A DNA stretch of 64,000 nt from Nocardia abscessus NBRC 100374 (GTDB lineage: Bacteria; Actinomycetota; Actinomycetes; Mycobacteriales; Mycobacteriaceae), in contig NZ_BAFP01000037.1 in NCBI RefSeq assembly GCF_000308455.1, positions 1 through 64,000 on the forward strand, written 5' to 3'. The notes below the pieces were generated by a model. That model was given only the letters and a program-made list of their open reading frames with translations. It searched no databases and was not told where the DNA came from. Numbering within the stretch: the first letter of the stretch is position 1; every line of letters starts with the position of its first letter. This document shows positions 18,975 through 30,230 of this stretch, piece by piece. Made by a program: the position numbers and the translations under genes.

Positions 18975-21023
18975 TCACACCGTGGCGGCGGCCGCGAGCC
19001 TGCGCAGCGCCTTCACCACGACCTCCGGGTCGGCCGTCTCCCAGTACGGCGGCAGCGACGCGCGCAGGTATCCGCCGTAGCGGGCGGTGGCGAGGCGGGA
19101 ATCGAGGATGGCGACCACGCCCCGATCATCGACGCTGCGCAGCAGGCGGCCGGTGCCCTGGGCGAGCAGCAGCGCGGCGTGACTGGCGGCCACGGTCATG
19201 AACCCGTTTCCGCCCCGCATCTCCACGGCGCGTTGCCGGGCCGCCAGCAGTGGATCGTCCGGGCGGGGGAACGGTATGCGGTCGAGGATCACCAGGCTCA
19301 GCGACGGCCCCGGCACGTCGACGCCCTGCCACAGCGACAGCGTGCCGAACAGGGAAGTCTCCGGGTCGTCGGCGAATTTCCGGACCAGCGCGCCCGTCGA
19401 GTCGTCACCCTGGCACAGCACCGGGGTCGGCAACCGGTCGCGCAGTGCGTCGGTCGCGGCGCGGGCCGCGCGCATCGAGGAGAACAAGCCGAGGGTGCGC
19501 CCGCCCGCCGCCGTGACGAGTCGCTCGATCTCGTCCAGGTAGGCCGGCGCCAACCCGTCGCGGCCCGGCGCGGGCAGGTGCTTGGCGACGTAGAGGATGC
19601 CGGACTTGGCGTGGTCGAACGGCGAGCCGACGTCGAGCGAGCTCCAGCGCACGGTGTCGGCGTCCGAGGGCGCCTGCGCGCCGTTCGCGGTGGCCGGATC
19701 GGTGCGACTGCCCGACTGGGCCGGCAGGCCCCAGGTGAGCGCGAGCCCGTCGAACGAGCCGCCGATCTGCAAGGTGGCCGAGGTCAGCACGACGGTGGCG
19801 GTGCCGAAGAGCCTGCTGCGCAACAGCCCGCCCACCGACAGCGGCGCCATCCGCAGCGAGCGGCGCACGACGCCGCGGATCTCGTCGGCGGTCAGCCAGA
19901 TGACGTCGCGCCGGGCGGCCGGGTCGGGCTCGTCGAACGCCGTCAGCGCGCGGACCGCGCTGTCGTGCACCTCGTCGATCGCGGCCAGCGCCATGTTGCG
20001 GGCGGCGGAGGTCTCCGGATCGCCCTGTGGGGTGCCGCTGCCCTGCGGCGCGAGCGCGGTGCGCGCGTTCCAGGCGGCGTCGCGGATCAGGGCCAGCACC
20101 GGGGCGACGCCGTCGGGCAGGGTGTCCCAGCGGGCGGCGGGCAGCTCGTCCAGCATGGTGTGCCATGCCTCCGCGGCGCCCTCCAGGCGATCGACCTCCT
20201 GCTCATCGATGAGCTTGGCGCAGCGGCGGGCGGCCGCGCTGATCGCGGCGGAGGCCAGTTCGGCGGTGGCCACCCCGGTGACCCGGTCGACCAGCTCGTG
20301 CGCCTCGTCGATGACCACCACGTCGTGTTCGGGCAGCACTTGGATGCCGCTGATCGCGTCGATGGCGAGCAGCGCGTGGTTGGTCACCACCACATCGGCC
20401 TGCGCCGATTCGGTCCGCGCGCGCTCGGCGAAGCAGTCCTGGCCGAACGAGCAGCGCGACTTGCCCAGGCACTCCCGCGAGGACACGCTGACCTGCCGCC
20501 AGGCGCGGTCGCTCACGCCGGGGGCGAGTTCGTCGCGGTCGCCGGTCTCGGTGTCGGAGGTCCATTCGTTGAGCCGTTGCACTTCGCGCCCGAGGCGGGA
20601 GATCGCGAACGCGTCGAACAGCTCCGCCTCGGCCGGCTCGTCGGGCACCGCGCTGTTGATCTTGTTCAAGCACAGATAGTTGTTGCGGCCCTTGAGGATC
20701 GCGAACTTCGGCGTGCGCCCCAGCGGGGCGCTCAACGCGTCGGCCAGCCGGGGCAGATCGCGGTCGACCAGCTGACGCTGCAGCGCGATCGTCGCCGTGG
20801 AGACCACCACCGTGCGGCCGGTGCGCACGGCGTGGCGCAGGCTCGGCACCAGATACGCCAGCGACTTGCCGGTGCCCGTCCCGGCCTGCACCGCGAGATG
20901 CTCCTTGGTGTCGATCGCGTGATCCACCGCCGCGGCCATCGTCACCTGCCCGGCGCGCTCCTTGCCGCCGAGCGCCTGCACGGCGGTGGCCAAAAGGTCG
21001 GAAACGGGCGGCAGTTCGGGCAC
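18975..21023 (-). CDS. dinG: ATP-dependent DNA helicase DinG
   Basis: A 682-residue superfamily 2 XPD-like 5'-3' helicase. Walker A is GTGTGKS (48-54), Walker B is VVIDEAHEL, and TNHAL precedes it. Four cysteines in the expected spacing (YLCLNK, RECLGKSRCSF, QDCFAER) would hold the 4Fe-4S cluster. C-terminal motifs include LWQGVDVPG and AQGTGRLLRS. The family unwinds R-loops, forked DNA and G-quadruplexes. It corresponds to Rv1329c and sits 57 bp downstream of pncA on the same strand. Confidence 0.95.
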   Translation of the reverse strand: MPELPPVSDLLATAVQALGGKERAGQVTMAAAVDHAIDTKEHLAVQAGTGTGKSLAYLVPSLRHAVRTGRTVVVSTATIALQRQLVDRDLPRLADALSAPLGRTPKFAILKGRNNYLCLNKINSAVPDEPAEAELFDAFAISRLGREVQRLNEWTSDTETGDRDELAPGVSDRAWRQVSVSSRECLGKSRCSFGQDCFAERARTESAQADVVVTNHALLAIDAISGIQVLPEHDVVVIDEAHELVDRVTGVATAELASAAISAAARRCAKLIDEQEVDRLEGAAEAWHTMLDELPAARWDTLPDGVAPVLALIRDAAWNARTALAPQGSGTPQGDPETSAARNMALAAIDEVHDSAVRALTAFDEPDPAARRDVIWLTADEIRGVVRRSLRMAPLSVGGLLRSRLFGTATVVLTSATLQIGGSFDGLALTWGLPAQSGSRTDPATANGAQAPSDADTVRWSSLDVGSPFDHAKSGILYVAKHLPAPGRDGLAPAYLDEIERLVTAAGGRTLGLFSSMRAARAATDALRDRLPTPVLCQGDDSTGALVRKFADDPETSLFGTLSLWQGVDVPGPSLSLVILDRIPFPRPDDPLLAARQRAVEMRGGNGFMTVAASHAALLLAQGTGRLLRSVDDRGVVAILDSRLATARYGGYLRASLPPYWETADPEVVVKALRRLAAAATV

Positions 21024-21080
21024 GCGAGCAGCCTACTCGGCGCCTCCGACAGAGCTGTCCGGTCGCCGAGACCGGACGGT

Positions 21081-21647
21081 CTACCGGCTGATGCTGCCCT
21101 CCAGGTCGACGCCCGCGCCGCGCATGCGGTCCAGCGCGGCGCGCGTGGTGTCGGGAGCGACGCCCGCGGTGAGATCGAGCAGGACGCGGGTGTCGAAACC
21201 CTCGATGCGCGCGTCCAGGGCGGTCGCGCGTACGCAGTGGTCGGTCGCGATGCCGACCACGTCGACGGCCTCGACACCGCGGTCGTGCAGCCAATCGGCC
21301 AGCCCCGTGCCGTCCTCGGTGGTGCCCTCGAACCCGGAATAGGCCGCGGAGTAGGCGCCCTTGGAGAAGACTTGCTGGATCGGCCCGGTGGTCAGGGCGG
21401 GGTGGAACTGGGCGCCGGGCGTGCCGACTCGGCAGTGCGGCGGCCAGCTGTCGATGTAGTCGGGCTCGTCGGAGAAGTGGGCGCCGGGATCGATGTGGTA
21501 GTCGCGGGTCGCGACGACCGCGCGGTATTTCGCCGCCGCGAGGTGCTCGCTGATCCGGGCCGCCACCGCGGCGCCTCCGCTGACCGCGAGCGACCCGCCC
21601 TCGCAGAAATCGTTCTGGACGTCGACGATGATCAGTGCCCGGGTCAT
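21081..21647 (-). CDS. pncA: Nicotinamidase/pyrazinamidase PncA
   Basis: A 188-residue enzyme that hydrolyses nicotinamide to nicotinate and, in mycobacteria, activates pyrazinamide. The catalytic triad is Asp9 (IVDVQNDF), Lys96 (FSKGAYS) and Cys138 (ATDHCVR); metal ligands are Asp49, His51, His57 and His71, at the same numbers as in M. tuberculosis. The ATG at 21647 follows GGGAGG by five bases. With pncB nearby it forms the nicotinamide salvage route. Confidence 0.95.
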   Translation of the reverse strand: MTRALIIVDVQNDFCEGGSLAVSGGAAVAARISEHLAAAKYRAVVATRDYHIDPGAHFSDEPDYIDSWPPHCRVGTPGAQFHPALTTGPIQQVFSKGAYSAAYSGFEGTTEDGTGLADWLHDRGVEAVDVVGIATDHCVRATALDARIEGFDTRVLLDLTAGVAPDTTRAALDRMRGAGVDLEGSISR

Positions 21648-21826
21648 GGCGACCTCCCGCGGTATGGCCGAATGTCTGCTCCAGATTCTGCCGCTCGATC
21701 GGACGCTCGGTTCACCCGACTCGCGGGGAATTCGGTCCCGATGTAAACGCGGCCGCCGCCCACGGTGATTACCGAGTGCACCCTGTTTCCAGTCCCGGTT
21801 CGCCGCCTTCCCCATGGAGACCACCC

Positions 21827-22015
21827 ATGACACCTGCCAACCTGTTCCGCAGCGTGACGATCGGTACCACGGTGTTCCTGGCGGTTTTCTTCTTGGGCTC
21901 CCGGCCCGCCGAACCGGCGGCATGGGTGTGGTTCGCGATCACCGGGGTGGTGTTCGCAGGGCTCTTCGCCGTCGGACTGCGGCTGGTGTGCCGCGTCGAC
22001 GAACGCAGGCGCTGA
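21827..22015 (+). CDS. Small two-helix membrane protein
   Basis: A 62-residue protein: MTPANLFRSVTIGTTVF starts the first hydrophobic segment and AAWVWFAITGVVFAGLFAVG forms the second, ending in a basic tail (CRVDERRR). GGAG lies 7 bases before the ATG. It fits between divergent pncA and convergent pncB with only 2 bp before the pncB stop. No recognised family. Confidence 0.55.
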   Translation: MTPANLFRSVTIGTTVFLAVFFLGSRPAEPAAWVWFAITGVVFAGLFAVGLRLVCRVDERRR

Positions 22016-22017
22016 CC

Positions 22018-23328
22018 TCAGACGAAGGTGGTCACCACGGCGGGCTCGCCCGCCGAGAGCTTGAGGCCTTCCCAGGGCAGGCTGATCAGTCCCCGCGCCA
22101 CCAAGTCGCGGCTCTCGGCGAGGGTGGGCAGATCCTCGACCGGCTCACCGCCGCGGAGCAGCGGCACGAGCGGGTCCCTGGTCTGGAAGCCGTTGCTCGG
22201 CGGCACCGGCCCGGCCGCGGGGTAGACGATCTCCTCGACGATCGTGCCGGTGTCGCGGGCCAGGCGGATCACCTTCTTCGTGCCACCGCGGGACTGCTTG
22301 TGACTGCTGCGTTTGGCGACCGGCACCCCTTCGACCTCGACCAGCTTGTAGACCATCCCCGCTGTCGGTGCGCCCGAGCCGGTGACCAGCGCCGTGCCGA
22401 CGCCGTAGACGTCGACCGGTTCGGCGCGCAGCGCGGCGATCGCGTACTCGTCGAGATCACCGGAGACCACGATGCGGGTCTTGGTGGAGCCGAGCGCGTC
22501 GAGCTGGTCGCGCACCTGCCGGGCCAGCACGCCCAGATCGCCGGAATCGATCCGCACCCCGCCCAACTGCGTGCCCGCCACCTCGATGGCGGTCGCCACG
22601 CCCTTGGTGATGTCGAAGGTGTCCACCAGCAGTGTCGTCCCGACGCCGAGGGTCTTGACCTGGCTGCGGAAGGCTTCGGCCTCGTGCGCCCCATCGGCGC
22701 CGCTGTGCAGCAGGACGAACGCGTGCGCGCTGGTGCCCGCGCCCGGAATCCCGTAGCGACGCACGGCCTCCAGGTTGGAGGTGGCGTCGAAACCGGCCAG
22801 GTAGGCGGCGCGTGCGCAATCCGGGGCCGCCATCTCGTGGCTGCGCCGTGAGCCCATCTCGATCATCCGGCGACCGCTCGCGGCGCTGACCATACGGGCC
22901 GCCGCGGCCGCGATCGCGCTGTCGTGGTTGAGGATCGACAGGATCAGCGTCTCCAGCACGACGCACTCCGCGAAACTGCCGCGCACCGAGAGGACCGGGG
23001 AGCCGGGAAAGTACAGCTCTCCTTCGGCGTAGCCGTCGATATCGCCGGTGAACCGGTAGTCGCGCAGCCAGTCGAGCGTCCGCCGATCCGAGAACGAGGC
23101 CGCGACGGACAGTTCGGCCTCCTCGAACCGGAACTGACGCAGCGCGTCGAGCATCCTGCCGGTACCACCGACGACGCCATAGCGCCGGCCATTTGGCAAA
23201 CGCCTAGCAAACACCTCGAAGGTGCACTGGCGATGCGCCGAACCGTCGGCGAGCGCTGCCGCGAGCATGGTCAGTTCGTACTGGTCGGTCAGCAGCGCCG
23301 TGCTGATGACGCCGTCGCGCAGGTCCAC
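22018..23328 (-). CDS. pncB: Nicotinate phosphoribosyltransferase PncB
   Basis: A 436-residue enzyme that converts nicotinate and PRPP to nicotinate mononucleotide in NAD salvage. Markers are [10 protein letters not shown] at the N-terminus, [11 protein letters not shown] with the phosphorylatable His, VDTFDI and RIDSGDL for PRPP binding, and [10 protein letters not shown]. The start is a GTG at 23328. It faces clpS across a 122-bp gap, the same arrangement as pncB1-clpS in M. tuberculosis. Confidence 0.95.
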   Translation of the reverse strand: MDLRDGVISTALLTDQYELTMLAAALADGSAHRQCTFEVFARRLPNGRRYGVVGGTGRMLDALRQFRFEEAELSVAASFSDRRTLDWLRDYRFTGDIDGYAEGELYFPGSPVLSVRGSFAECVVLETLILSILNHDSAIAAAAARMVSAASGRRMIEMGSRRSHEMAAPDCARAAYLAGFDATSNLEAVRRYGIPGAGTSAHAFVLLHSGADGAHEAEAFRSQVKTLGVGTTLLVDTFDITKGVATAIEVAGTQLGGVRIDSGDLGVLARQVRDQLDALGSTKTRIVVSGDLDEYAIAALRAEPVDVYGVGTALVTGSGAPTAGMVYKLVEVEGVPVAKRSSHKQSRGGTKKVIRLARDTGTIVEEIVYPAAGPVPPSNGFQTRDPLVPLLRGGEPVEDLPTLAESRDLVARGLISLPWEGLKLSAGEPAVVTTFV

Positions 23329-23450
23329 GCTGTCACTGTAGACAGAACGGTCGGCTCATGGGGTCCGGCATCGGTCCGGTGAACCGCCGAAACGCGAATC
23401 GGGGCTGCGTGGGTGTTGTTTATCCGGAGTCGAGTCGTACCCTTGACCGT

Positions 23451-23801
23451 ATGGCCTTGTGCAACACAGTCCGGGGTGACGTCGTTGTGGACGCCGCGAA
23501 CGCGACATTGTCGGCGGCACAGGCGACACCCGAAGCGGTCGAGTACACCGAGATACTGGAGGCGGAGGACCGCCCCTGGGTGACCGTCGTCTGGGACGAT
23601 CCGGTCAATCTCATGCACTACGTCACCTACATCTTCCAGAAGCTGTTCGGCTACAGCAAAGCGAAGGCGACCGAACTGATGCTGAAGGTCCACAACGAAG
23701 GCAAGGCAGTGGTCTCGTCCGGTTCCCGGGACAAAATGGAGCACGATGTCCAGCGGCTGCACGCCGCGGGACTCTGGGCCACCATGCAGCGGGACGACTG
23801 A
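23451..23801 (+). CDS. clpS: ATP-dependent Clp protease adaptor ClpS
   Basis: A 116-residue adaptor that delivers N-degron proteins to ClpC1/ClpP. The core is [23 protein letters not shown], with the Asp/Asn contacts for the N-terminal residue, then [10 protein letters not shown] and [10 protein letters not shown]. An N-terminal extension of about 35 residues precedes the fold; a later start is possible. DUF2017 follows after 22 bp, so it heads the operon that runs through cysM. Confidence 0.93.
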   Translation: MALCNTVRGDVVVDAANATLSAAQATPEAVEYTEILEAEDRPWVTVVWDDPVNLMHYVTYIFQKLFGYSKAKATELMLKVHNEGKAVVSSGSRDKMEHDVQRLHAAGLWATMQRDD

Positions 23802-23823
23802 CCCGGACGACTACCCTGACGCC

Positions 23824-24393
23824 GTGCGCAAGTGGAGCAGGAAGAACTCGCTGAGCGGTCTCAAACTGCGATCCGAAATGGACGCACGTGAGGCCGATGT
23901 GCTTCGGTCACTGGTCGGTGCGGTCTCCGGGCTGCTGAACGAGCGCGCCGGGTCCGCCCCCGACGACGACTTGGCCGCTCTCACCGGACTGCGATCCGGC
24001 AACACCGTCCCGCCGGAGGACCCGCGGCTGCGCAGACTCCTGCCGGACTTCCACCGCAACGAGCCCGGCTCGCCCGACGCCGAACGCGCCGACCTCAACA
24101 GCGCGCTGCGCGGCCTGCACGAACCCGACATCATCGACGCCAAGCTGGCGGCGGGTTCGGTGGTGCTGGACACCGTGCCGAGCGCGGGCGGCAAGATCGT
24201 CCTCACCCCCGAGCAGGCCGACGCGTGGTTGACCGCGCTCACCGACGTGCGGCTGGCGCTCGGCACGGTACTGAACATCGACGCCGACACGCCCGACCAT
24301 CTCGACCCCGAGGATCCGCGCGCCCCGCACCTGGACGTGTACCACTGGCTGACCTGGATGCAGGACTCGCTGCTCCAGGCGTTGGCTCCCTGA
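23824..24393 (+). CDS. DUF2017 family protein
   Basis: A 189-residue cytoplasmic protein of the DUF2017 family, always found just after clpS in actinobacteria. It begins VRKWSRKN at a GTG and contains LRSLVGAVSGLL, RLLPDFHRN, LTPEQADAWLTALTDVRLALGT and YHWLTWMQDSLL. All-helical prediction. Function unknown; its constant neighbour suggests a link to ClpS-dependent proteolysis. Confidence 0.88.
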   Translation: MRKWSRKNSLSGLKLRSEMDAREADVLRSLVGAVSGLLNERAGSAPDDDLAALTGLRSGNTVPPEDPRLRRLLPDFHRNEPGSPDAERADLNSALRGLHEPDIIDAKLAAGSVVLDTVPSAGGKIVLTPEQADAWLTALTDVRLALGTVLNIDADTPDHLDPEDPRAPHLDVYHWLTWMQDSLLQALAP

Positions 24394-24454
24394 CCTGCCG
24401 CGGTGCGAAGATCGGCGCGAAGTGATCAGCAGATTCGGGCCGTGAGGAGCAGAG

Positions 24455-25519
24455 ATGGCGAATGCCGCGCCGGGACAACGTAATTCGATCACCGACGTGA
24501 CCGGAGTGCTGGTCGGGCACCACCACGTCCTCGATCCGAGCGCCACACTCGGGACCGGGGCGGCGACCGGATGCACGGTCGTGCGCGTACCCGGCGGCGC
24601 GGTGGCGGCGGTCGACGTGCGCGGAGGCGGACCGGGAACGCGCGAAACAGACCTGCTCGACCCGATGAACACCGTCCGCCAAGTCGACGCGATCCTGCTC
24701 ACCGGCGGCAGCGCCTTCGGCCTCGCCGCGGCCGACGGCGTGATGCGCTGGCTGGAGGAGAACGGCGCGGGCATCGTGATGGACCCGTCGGAGGCGAGCC
24801 GGGTGGTGCCCATCGTCCCCGGCGCGGTGATCTTCGATCTGCCGGTCGGCGCGTGGGACATCCGGCCGACCGCCGAATTCGGCTATCGCGCGGCCGAGGT
24901 GGCCGGGGTCGATTTCGCTCGCGGCTCGGTCGGCGCGGGCGTCGGCGCACGCGCCGGATCGATCAAGGGTGGGATCGGCACGGCCAGCATCGTGCTCGGC
25001 GAAGGCGCCGCCGCCGGAATCACCGTCGCCGCGCTGATCGTGGCGAATCCGGTCGGCTCGGTGTTCGATCCACGCACCGGGCTGCCCTGGGGTTGCGGCA
25101 CCGACGGACCCGACTACTTCGGTCTGCGCACGCCGACCGCGGAGCAGTTGACGGCGGCCAATGCGCTGCCGGTGAAGGGCACCGTGCTCAACACGACGAT
25201 CGGCATCGTCGCCACCGACGCGCCGCTCGATCCCGCGGGTTGCAAGCGGGTCGCGGTCACCGCGCACGACGGATTGGCCAGGGCGATCCGCCCCGCGCAT
25301 TCGCCACTGGACGGGGACACGCTCTTCGCGCTGGCCACCGGCACGGCCGAGGAGGACACGGACATTCCGCTGCCACCCGCCTTTCCGGCCGATCTGCTCG
25401 TCCTGGACGAGATCTGCACGGCAGCCGCCGTCTGCGTCGAGCGCGCCATCGTCGACGCGATCCGCTCGGCGGAGACGGTGGCGGGCATCCCGGCCTACCG
25501 CGGTCTATTCGGAGGCTGA
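24455..25519 (+). CDS. P1-family (DmpA-type) peptidase
   Basis: A 354-residue N-terminal-nucleophile hydrolase of the P1/DmpA family, which cleaves itself and then acts as an aminopeptidase or on small amides. Family features are SITDVTGVLVGHHH, TGGSAFGLAAADGVM, GIGTAS and LNTTIGIVATDAPL. The expected self-cleavage lies just before a Thr or Ser in the last motif; here a Thr after Asn is the candidate nucleophile. It matches Rv1333 in position. ATG 24455 follows GAGGAG. Confidence 0.88.
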   Translation: MANAAPGQRNSITDVTGVLVGHHHVLDPSATLGTGAATGCTVVRVPGGAVAAVDVRGGGPGTRETDLLDPMNTVRQVDAILLTGGSAFGLAAADGVMRWLEENGAGIVMDPSEASRVVPIVPGAVIFDLPVGAWDIRPTAEFGYRAAEVAGVDFARGSVGAGVGARAGSIKGGIGTASIVLGEGAAAGITVAALIVANPVGSVFDPRTGLPWGCGTDGPDYFGLRTPTAEQLTAANALPVKGTVLNTTIGIVATDAPLDPAGCKRVAVTAHDGLARAIRPAHSPLDGDTLFALATGTAEEDTDIPLPPAFPADLLVLDEICTAAAVCVERAIVDAIRSAETVAGIPAYRGLFGG

Positions 25520-25688
25520 ACGGGCGATACCCGCAACCGGGGCACCGTAGGCGTCGGTATCGAGTGCGCGGTCGGATGTGCGCTGGTGGGGCCGAACCGG
25601 GGACCGGGCGACGTCGCCGAGGGAATACCCGAATATTCTGGCTCGTTGTCGACTGCGATGGGTCGGCGTGGTGGAAAGGGTGCGACTC

Positions 25689-26108
25689 GTGCTGGTGATC
25701 AGGGCCGACCTCGTGGAGGCGATGGTGGCGCACGCGCGCGCCGATCACCCGGACGAGGCCTGCGGTGTCATCGCGGGACCGGAGGGCTCGGACCGTCCGG
25801 AGCGCTTCATCGCCATGGTCAACGCCGAGCGTTCGCCCACGTTCTACCGCTTCGACTCCGGTGAGCAGTTGAAGGTGTGGCGCGCGATGGACGACGCCGA
25901 CGAGACGCCGGTGGTGATCTACCACTCGCACACCGCCACCGAGGCCTACCCCAGCCGGACCGACGTGTCATACGCCTCCGAGCCGTTCGCGCACTACGTG
26001 CTGATCTCCACCCGTGACCCCGAGCAGCACGAGCTGCGCAGCTACCGGATCGTCGACGGCGAGGTCACCGAGGAGCCGGTGCGGATCGTCGACGCGTACG
26101 AGAACTAG
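25689..26108 (+). CDS. mec: JAMM metallopeptidase Mec, CysO-cysteine hydrolase
   Basis: A 139-residue zinc peptidase that frees cysteine from the CysO-cysteine adduct. The JAMM motif is complete: HSHTATEAYPSRTD gives H-x-H-x7-S-x2-D. DEACGVIAGPEG lies at the N-terminus. The GTG at 25689 follows GGAAAGGG by 8 bases; GTG 25680 is an alternative. Operon order mec-cysO-cysM matches Rv1334-Rv1336. Confidence 0.93.
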   Translation: MLVIRADLVEAMVAHARADHPDEACGVIAGPEGSDRPERFIAMVNAERSPTFYRFDSGEQLKVWRAMDDADETPVVIYHSHTATEAYPSRTDVSYASEPFAHYVLISTRDPEQHELRSYRIVDGEVTEEPVRIVDAYEN

Positions 26109-26142
26109 ACCCGATGCCCGTTCGCGAAACCGAGGAGTACTC

Positions 26143-27386
<1,244 letters not shown>

Positions 27387-27452
27387 TTTCCCCGCCGCGC
27401 CGGTACCCTCGGTGAGGCGGGGCCACGACCCCGCCACGGCGAGGAGGTGGCC

Positions 27453-28178
27453 ATGACCGGCGCGGGACTCGGGCCGTCGTTCGATCCTGATCGGATCGCG
27501 GCGATGCGTGCGCAGCTGGGCAAGCCCGTCGGCGTGCCGGGGCCGCCCACGGCACCGGCGACCGGAGGTTTCGGCGCGATCAAGCAGTTGTGGTTGCGCG
27601 CGGGGGTGCTGATCGCCGGTTTCGTCGCGGTGCTCTACGGGATCGAAGGGGTCGATACCTTCGTCGACGGACGGCTCGACGCCGCGGGCATCGAGCCGCG
27701 CCGTGCCGACGGGCTGACCGGCATCGTGTTCGCCCCGTTGCTGCACAATGGCTGGCCGCACCTGATCGGCAACACGCTTCCGGTGCTGGTGCTGGGCTTT
27801 CTCGTGCTGCTGGCGGGCATCGGGCGCGGGCTGGCCGCGACCGCGATCATCTGGCTCGTGGCCGGGCTCGGCACCTGGCTCACCGGAGCGACGGGCAGCC
27901 TGCATCTCGGCGCGTCCTCGCTGGTATTCGGCTGGCTGACCTTCCTCATCTCGCGTGGCTGGTTCGCCCGGAACATCGGGCAGATCGCGCTCGGCCTCGT
28001 CGTGCTGGCGCTCTACGGGTCGCTGCTGTGGGGCGTGCTGCCGGGCGAGCCCGGAATCTCTTGGCAGGGGCACCTATTCGGCGCGTTGAGTGGATTGCTG
28101 GCCGGCTGGGTACTCTCTGGAGATGCACGACGAAACCGCCGCGGGGATCGAGCCGGAATCGGCGCGGCGCCGCGGTGA
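27453..28178 (+). CDS. Rhomboid family intramembrane serine protease
   Basis: A 241-residue membrane protein with six helices. The catalytic Ser is in HLGASSLVFGW and the His in WQGHLFGALSG; HLIGNTLP carries the oxyanion Asn. All three are in the standard order. Start ATG 27453 follows GAGGAGG by five bases; a GTG six bases earlier overlaps that site. It corresponds to Rv1337. Natural substrate unknown. Confidence 0.92.
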   Translation: MTGAGLGPSFDPDRIAAMRAQLGKPVGVPGPPTAPATGGFGAIKQLWLRAGVLIAGFVAVLYGIEGVDTFVDGRLDAAGIEPRRADGLTGIVFAPLLHNGWPHLIGNTLPVLVLGFLVLLAGIGRGLAATAIIWLVAGLGTWLTGATGSLHLGASSLVFGWLTFLISRGWFARNIGQIALGLVVLALYGSLLWGVLPGEPGISWQGHLFGALSGLLAGWVLSGDARRNRRGDRAGIGAAPR

Positions 28179-28247
28179 GCACGCGGCCCGCCGGAGAATG
28201 TGGGGGACCCTTTCTTGAGTGAGAATTCCGCGTGGCAGCATGGGGGG

Positions 28248-29012
28248 ATGCGCCTTACCGTCCTCGGGTGCTCGGGCAGTGTGTCCGGCCCGGACTCTCC
28301 TGCGTCGGGTTACCTGCTGACCGGCCCGGACATGCGGCCGACGGTCATCGATTTCGGTCCCGGAGTGCTCGGCGCGTTGCAGCGCCACGCCGATCCCGGT
28401 GAGGTCGACATCTTCCTGACCCATCTGCACGCCGACCACTGCCTCGATCTGCCCGGTTTGCTGGTGTGGCGCCGCTACCACCCGACCCCGCCGGAGGGAA
28501 AGGCGATCGTGCGCGGCCCCTCGGACACCTCGCTGCGCATCGGCAACGCCTCCGCCGAGATCGGCGGCGAATGCGACGACTGGTCCGACGTGATCGATAT
28601 GCAGCCCTGGGTCGAAGGTGAGCCCATCTCGTTCGGGCCGGGCCACACGGTGACGGCGCGCCGCATGTACCACCCGCCGGAGTCCTACGGTCTGCGGATC
28701 GTCACCGCGGCCGGACGCACCTTCGTCTACACCGGCGACACCGCACTCTGCCCCCAGGTCCACGAACTCGCGCAGGGCGCCGACGTCCTGATGGCGGAGG
28801 CGTCCTGGACCCACGACCCAGCGAATCGGCCGCCCGGCATACATCTTTCGGGCACCGAGGCGGGCCAGATCGCCGCCGAGGCCGGCGTGAAGGAATTGCT
28901 GCTCACCCACATCCCCCCGTGGACTTCCCGCGAGGACGTGATCGCCGAGGCGAAAGCACAGTTCGCCGGCCCCGTACACGCCGTGGCCCCCGGCGAGACC
29001 TTCGACCTCTGA
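28248..29012 (+). CDS. Metallo-beta-lactamase-fold cyclic nucleotide phosphodiesterase
   Basis: A 254-residue MBL-fold hydrolase, equivalent in position and sequence type to Rv1339, an atypical cAMP phosphodiesterase. Metal ligands are in FLTHLHADHCLDLPG, in the YTGDTALC strand, and in LLTHIPPW. It starts at ATG 28248 after GGGGGG. Upstream, 69 bp separate it from the rhomboid gene, where M. tuberculosis has murI. Confidence 0.9.
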   Translation: MRLTVLGCSGSVSGPDSPASGYLLTGPDMRPTVIDFGPGVLGALQRHADPGEVDIFLTHLHADHCLDLPGLLVWRRYHPTPPEGKAIVRGPSDTSLRIGNASAEIGGECDDWSDVIDMQPWVEGEPISFGPGHTVTARRMYHPPESYGLRIVTAAGRTFVYTGDTALCPQVHELAQGADVLMAEASWTHDPANRPPGIHLSGTEAGQIAAEAGVKELLLTHIPPWTSREDVIAEAKAQFAGPVHAVAPGETFDL

Positions 29013-29260
29013 CCGAATCGGCCTCGGATCACCGGCGCGAGATGAAGGGTGCACTCCGAACGCGCCAACCGCACCATCCCCGGCCTGGCACCGGCCCTCG
29101 CCGCATCGAGGCCGCCGGAGGCTGCCGTACCTTCCGCGCACACGGCCGTCACCAGCAGCGGGCACCATCGCCAGAATGCTGAACCTGAACCCCGATCGCT
29201 CTCAGGAACTGGCGACCCTCTGATCCTCGGCAAGCGCTCAGGAGCAAGCCTCATCACTCG

Positions 29261-29447
29261 ACGCAACCAGCACCGGCCCAACCACAGGTTTCGAGCGAAG
29301 CGAGACCGAGCATGCGCCGTTCGCGGCCCGGCTCGCGTCCGAGCGGCCGCCGCGTCCGCGACGAAGTCGCCAGCGGCGGTCGCTCGGACGCGAGCCACAA
29401 AGGGGCCGCGAACACGCCGCGACGAAGTCGCGGCAAATCGAACACAG
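29261..29447 (+). repeat. Palindromic dispersed element, copy 2
   Basis: A 187-bp relative of 5855-6040 on the same strand. Long inverted repeat arms are 29319-29353 and 29373-29413. Between them GCGAC-GAA-GTCGC can fold, and after them an 8-bp stem (29416-29423 with 29427-29434) with a GAA loop, then CAAATCGAACACAG. It ends 12 bp before the rph start codon, so it is probably transcribed in the rph leader. The rest of the gap 29013-29260 shows nothing recognisable. Confidence 0.8.
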
Positions 29448-29459
29448 TAGGCTGTGGCC

Positions 29460-30230
29460 GTGTCGAGACGAGCCGATGGCAGGGCGGACGATGAGCTCCG
29501 CGAGGTCCGGATCACCCGTGGATTCACCACGCATCCAGCCGGTTCGGTGCTGGTGGAGTTCGGTCAGACGCGGGTGATGTGCACCGCGAGCGTCACCGAG
29601 GGGGTGCCACCGTGGCGGCGTGACTCCGGATTGGGCTGGCTCACCGCCGAATACGCGATGTTGCCCGCCGCGACGCACACCCGCAGCGGGCGGGAGTCGG
29701 TGAAGGGCCGGGTGGGCGGACGGACCCAGGAGATCAGCCGCTTGGTCGGCCGTTCGCTGCGCGCCTGCATCGACCTGGCCGCGATCGGCGAGAACACCAT
29801 CGCGATCGACTGCGATGTGTTGCAGGCCGACGGTGGTACCAGGACGGCCGCCATCACCGGCGCCTACGTGGCGCTGGCGGATGCGGTGACCTACCTCGGT
29901 GCGGCCGGTGCGCTGGCCGACCCCCAGCCGATCTCGTGCGCGATCGCCGCGGTGAGCGTCGGCGTGGTCGACGGCCGGGTGCGCTTGGATCTGCCGTACG
30001 AGGAGGATTCGCGCGCCGAGGTCGACATGAACGTGGTCGCGACCGACACCGGAACGCTGGTGGAGATCCAGGGCACCGGCGAGGGCGCCACGTTCCCGCG
30101 CTCCACGCTGGACAAGCTGCTCGACGCGGCGCTCGCGGGCTGTGAGCAACTGTTCGTCGTGCAGAAAGAGGCGCTGGCGCTGCCGTATCCCGGCGGGCTT
30201 CCGGAGCAGTCCGAAACGAAGAAGAAGTGA
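29460..30230 (+). CDS. rph: Ribonuclease PH
   Basis: A 256-residue phosphorolytic 3'-5' exoribonuclease that trims tRNA 3' ends. Signature stretches are [58 protein letters not shown] and [15 protein letters not shown] 29460 (SRRADGR) is chosen by comparison with the usual family N-terminus; GTG 29454 is also in frame. Its stop overlaps the rdgB start by one base (TGATG). Confidence 0.96.
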   Translation: MSRRADGRADDELREVRITRGFTTHPAGSVLVEFGQTRVMCTASVTEGVPPWRRDSGLGWLTAEYAMLPAATHTRSGRESVKGRVGGRTQEISRLVGRSLRACIDLAAIGENTIAIDCDVLQADGGTRTAAITGAYVALADAVTYLGAAGALADPQPISCAIAAVSVGVVDGRVRLDLPYEEDSRAEVDMNVVATDTGTLVEIQGTGEGATFPRSTLDKLLDAALAGCEQLFVVQKEALALPYPGGLPEQSETKKK

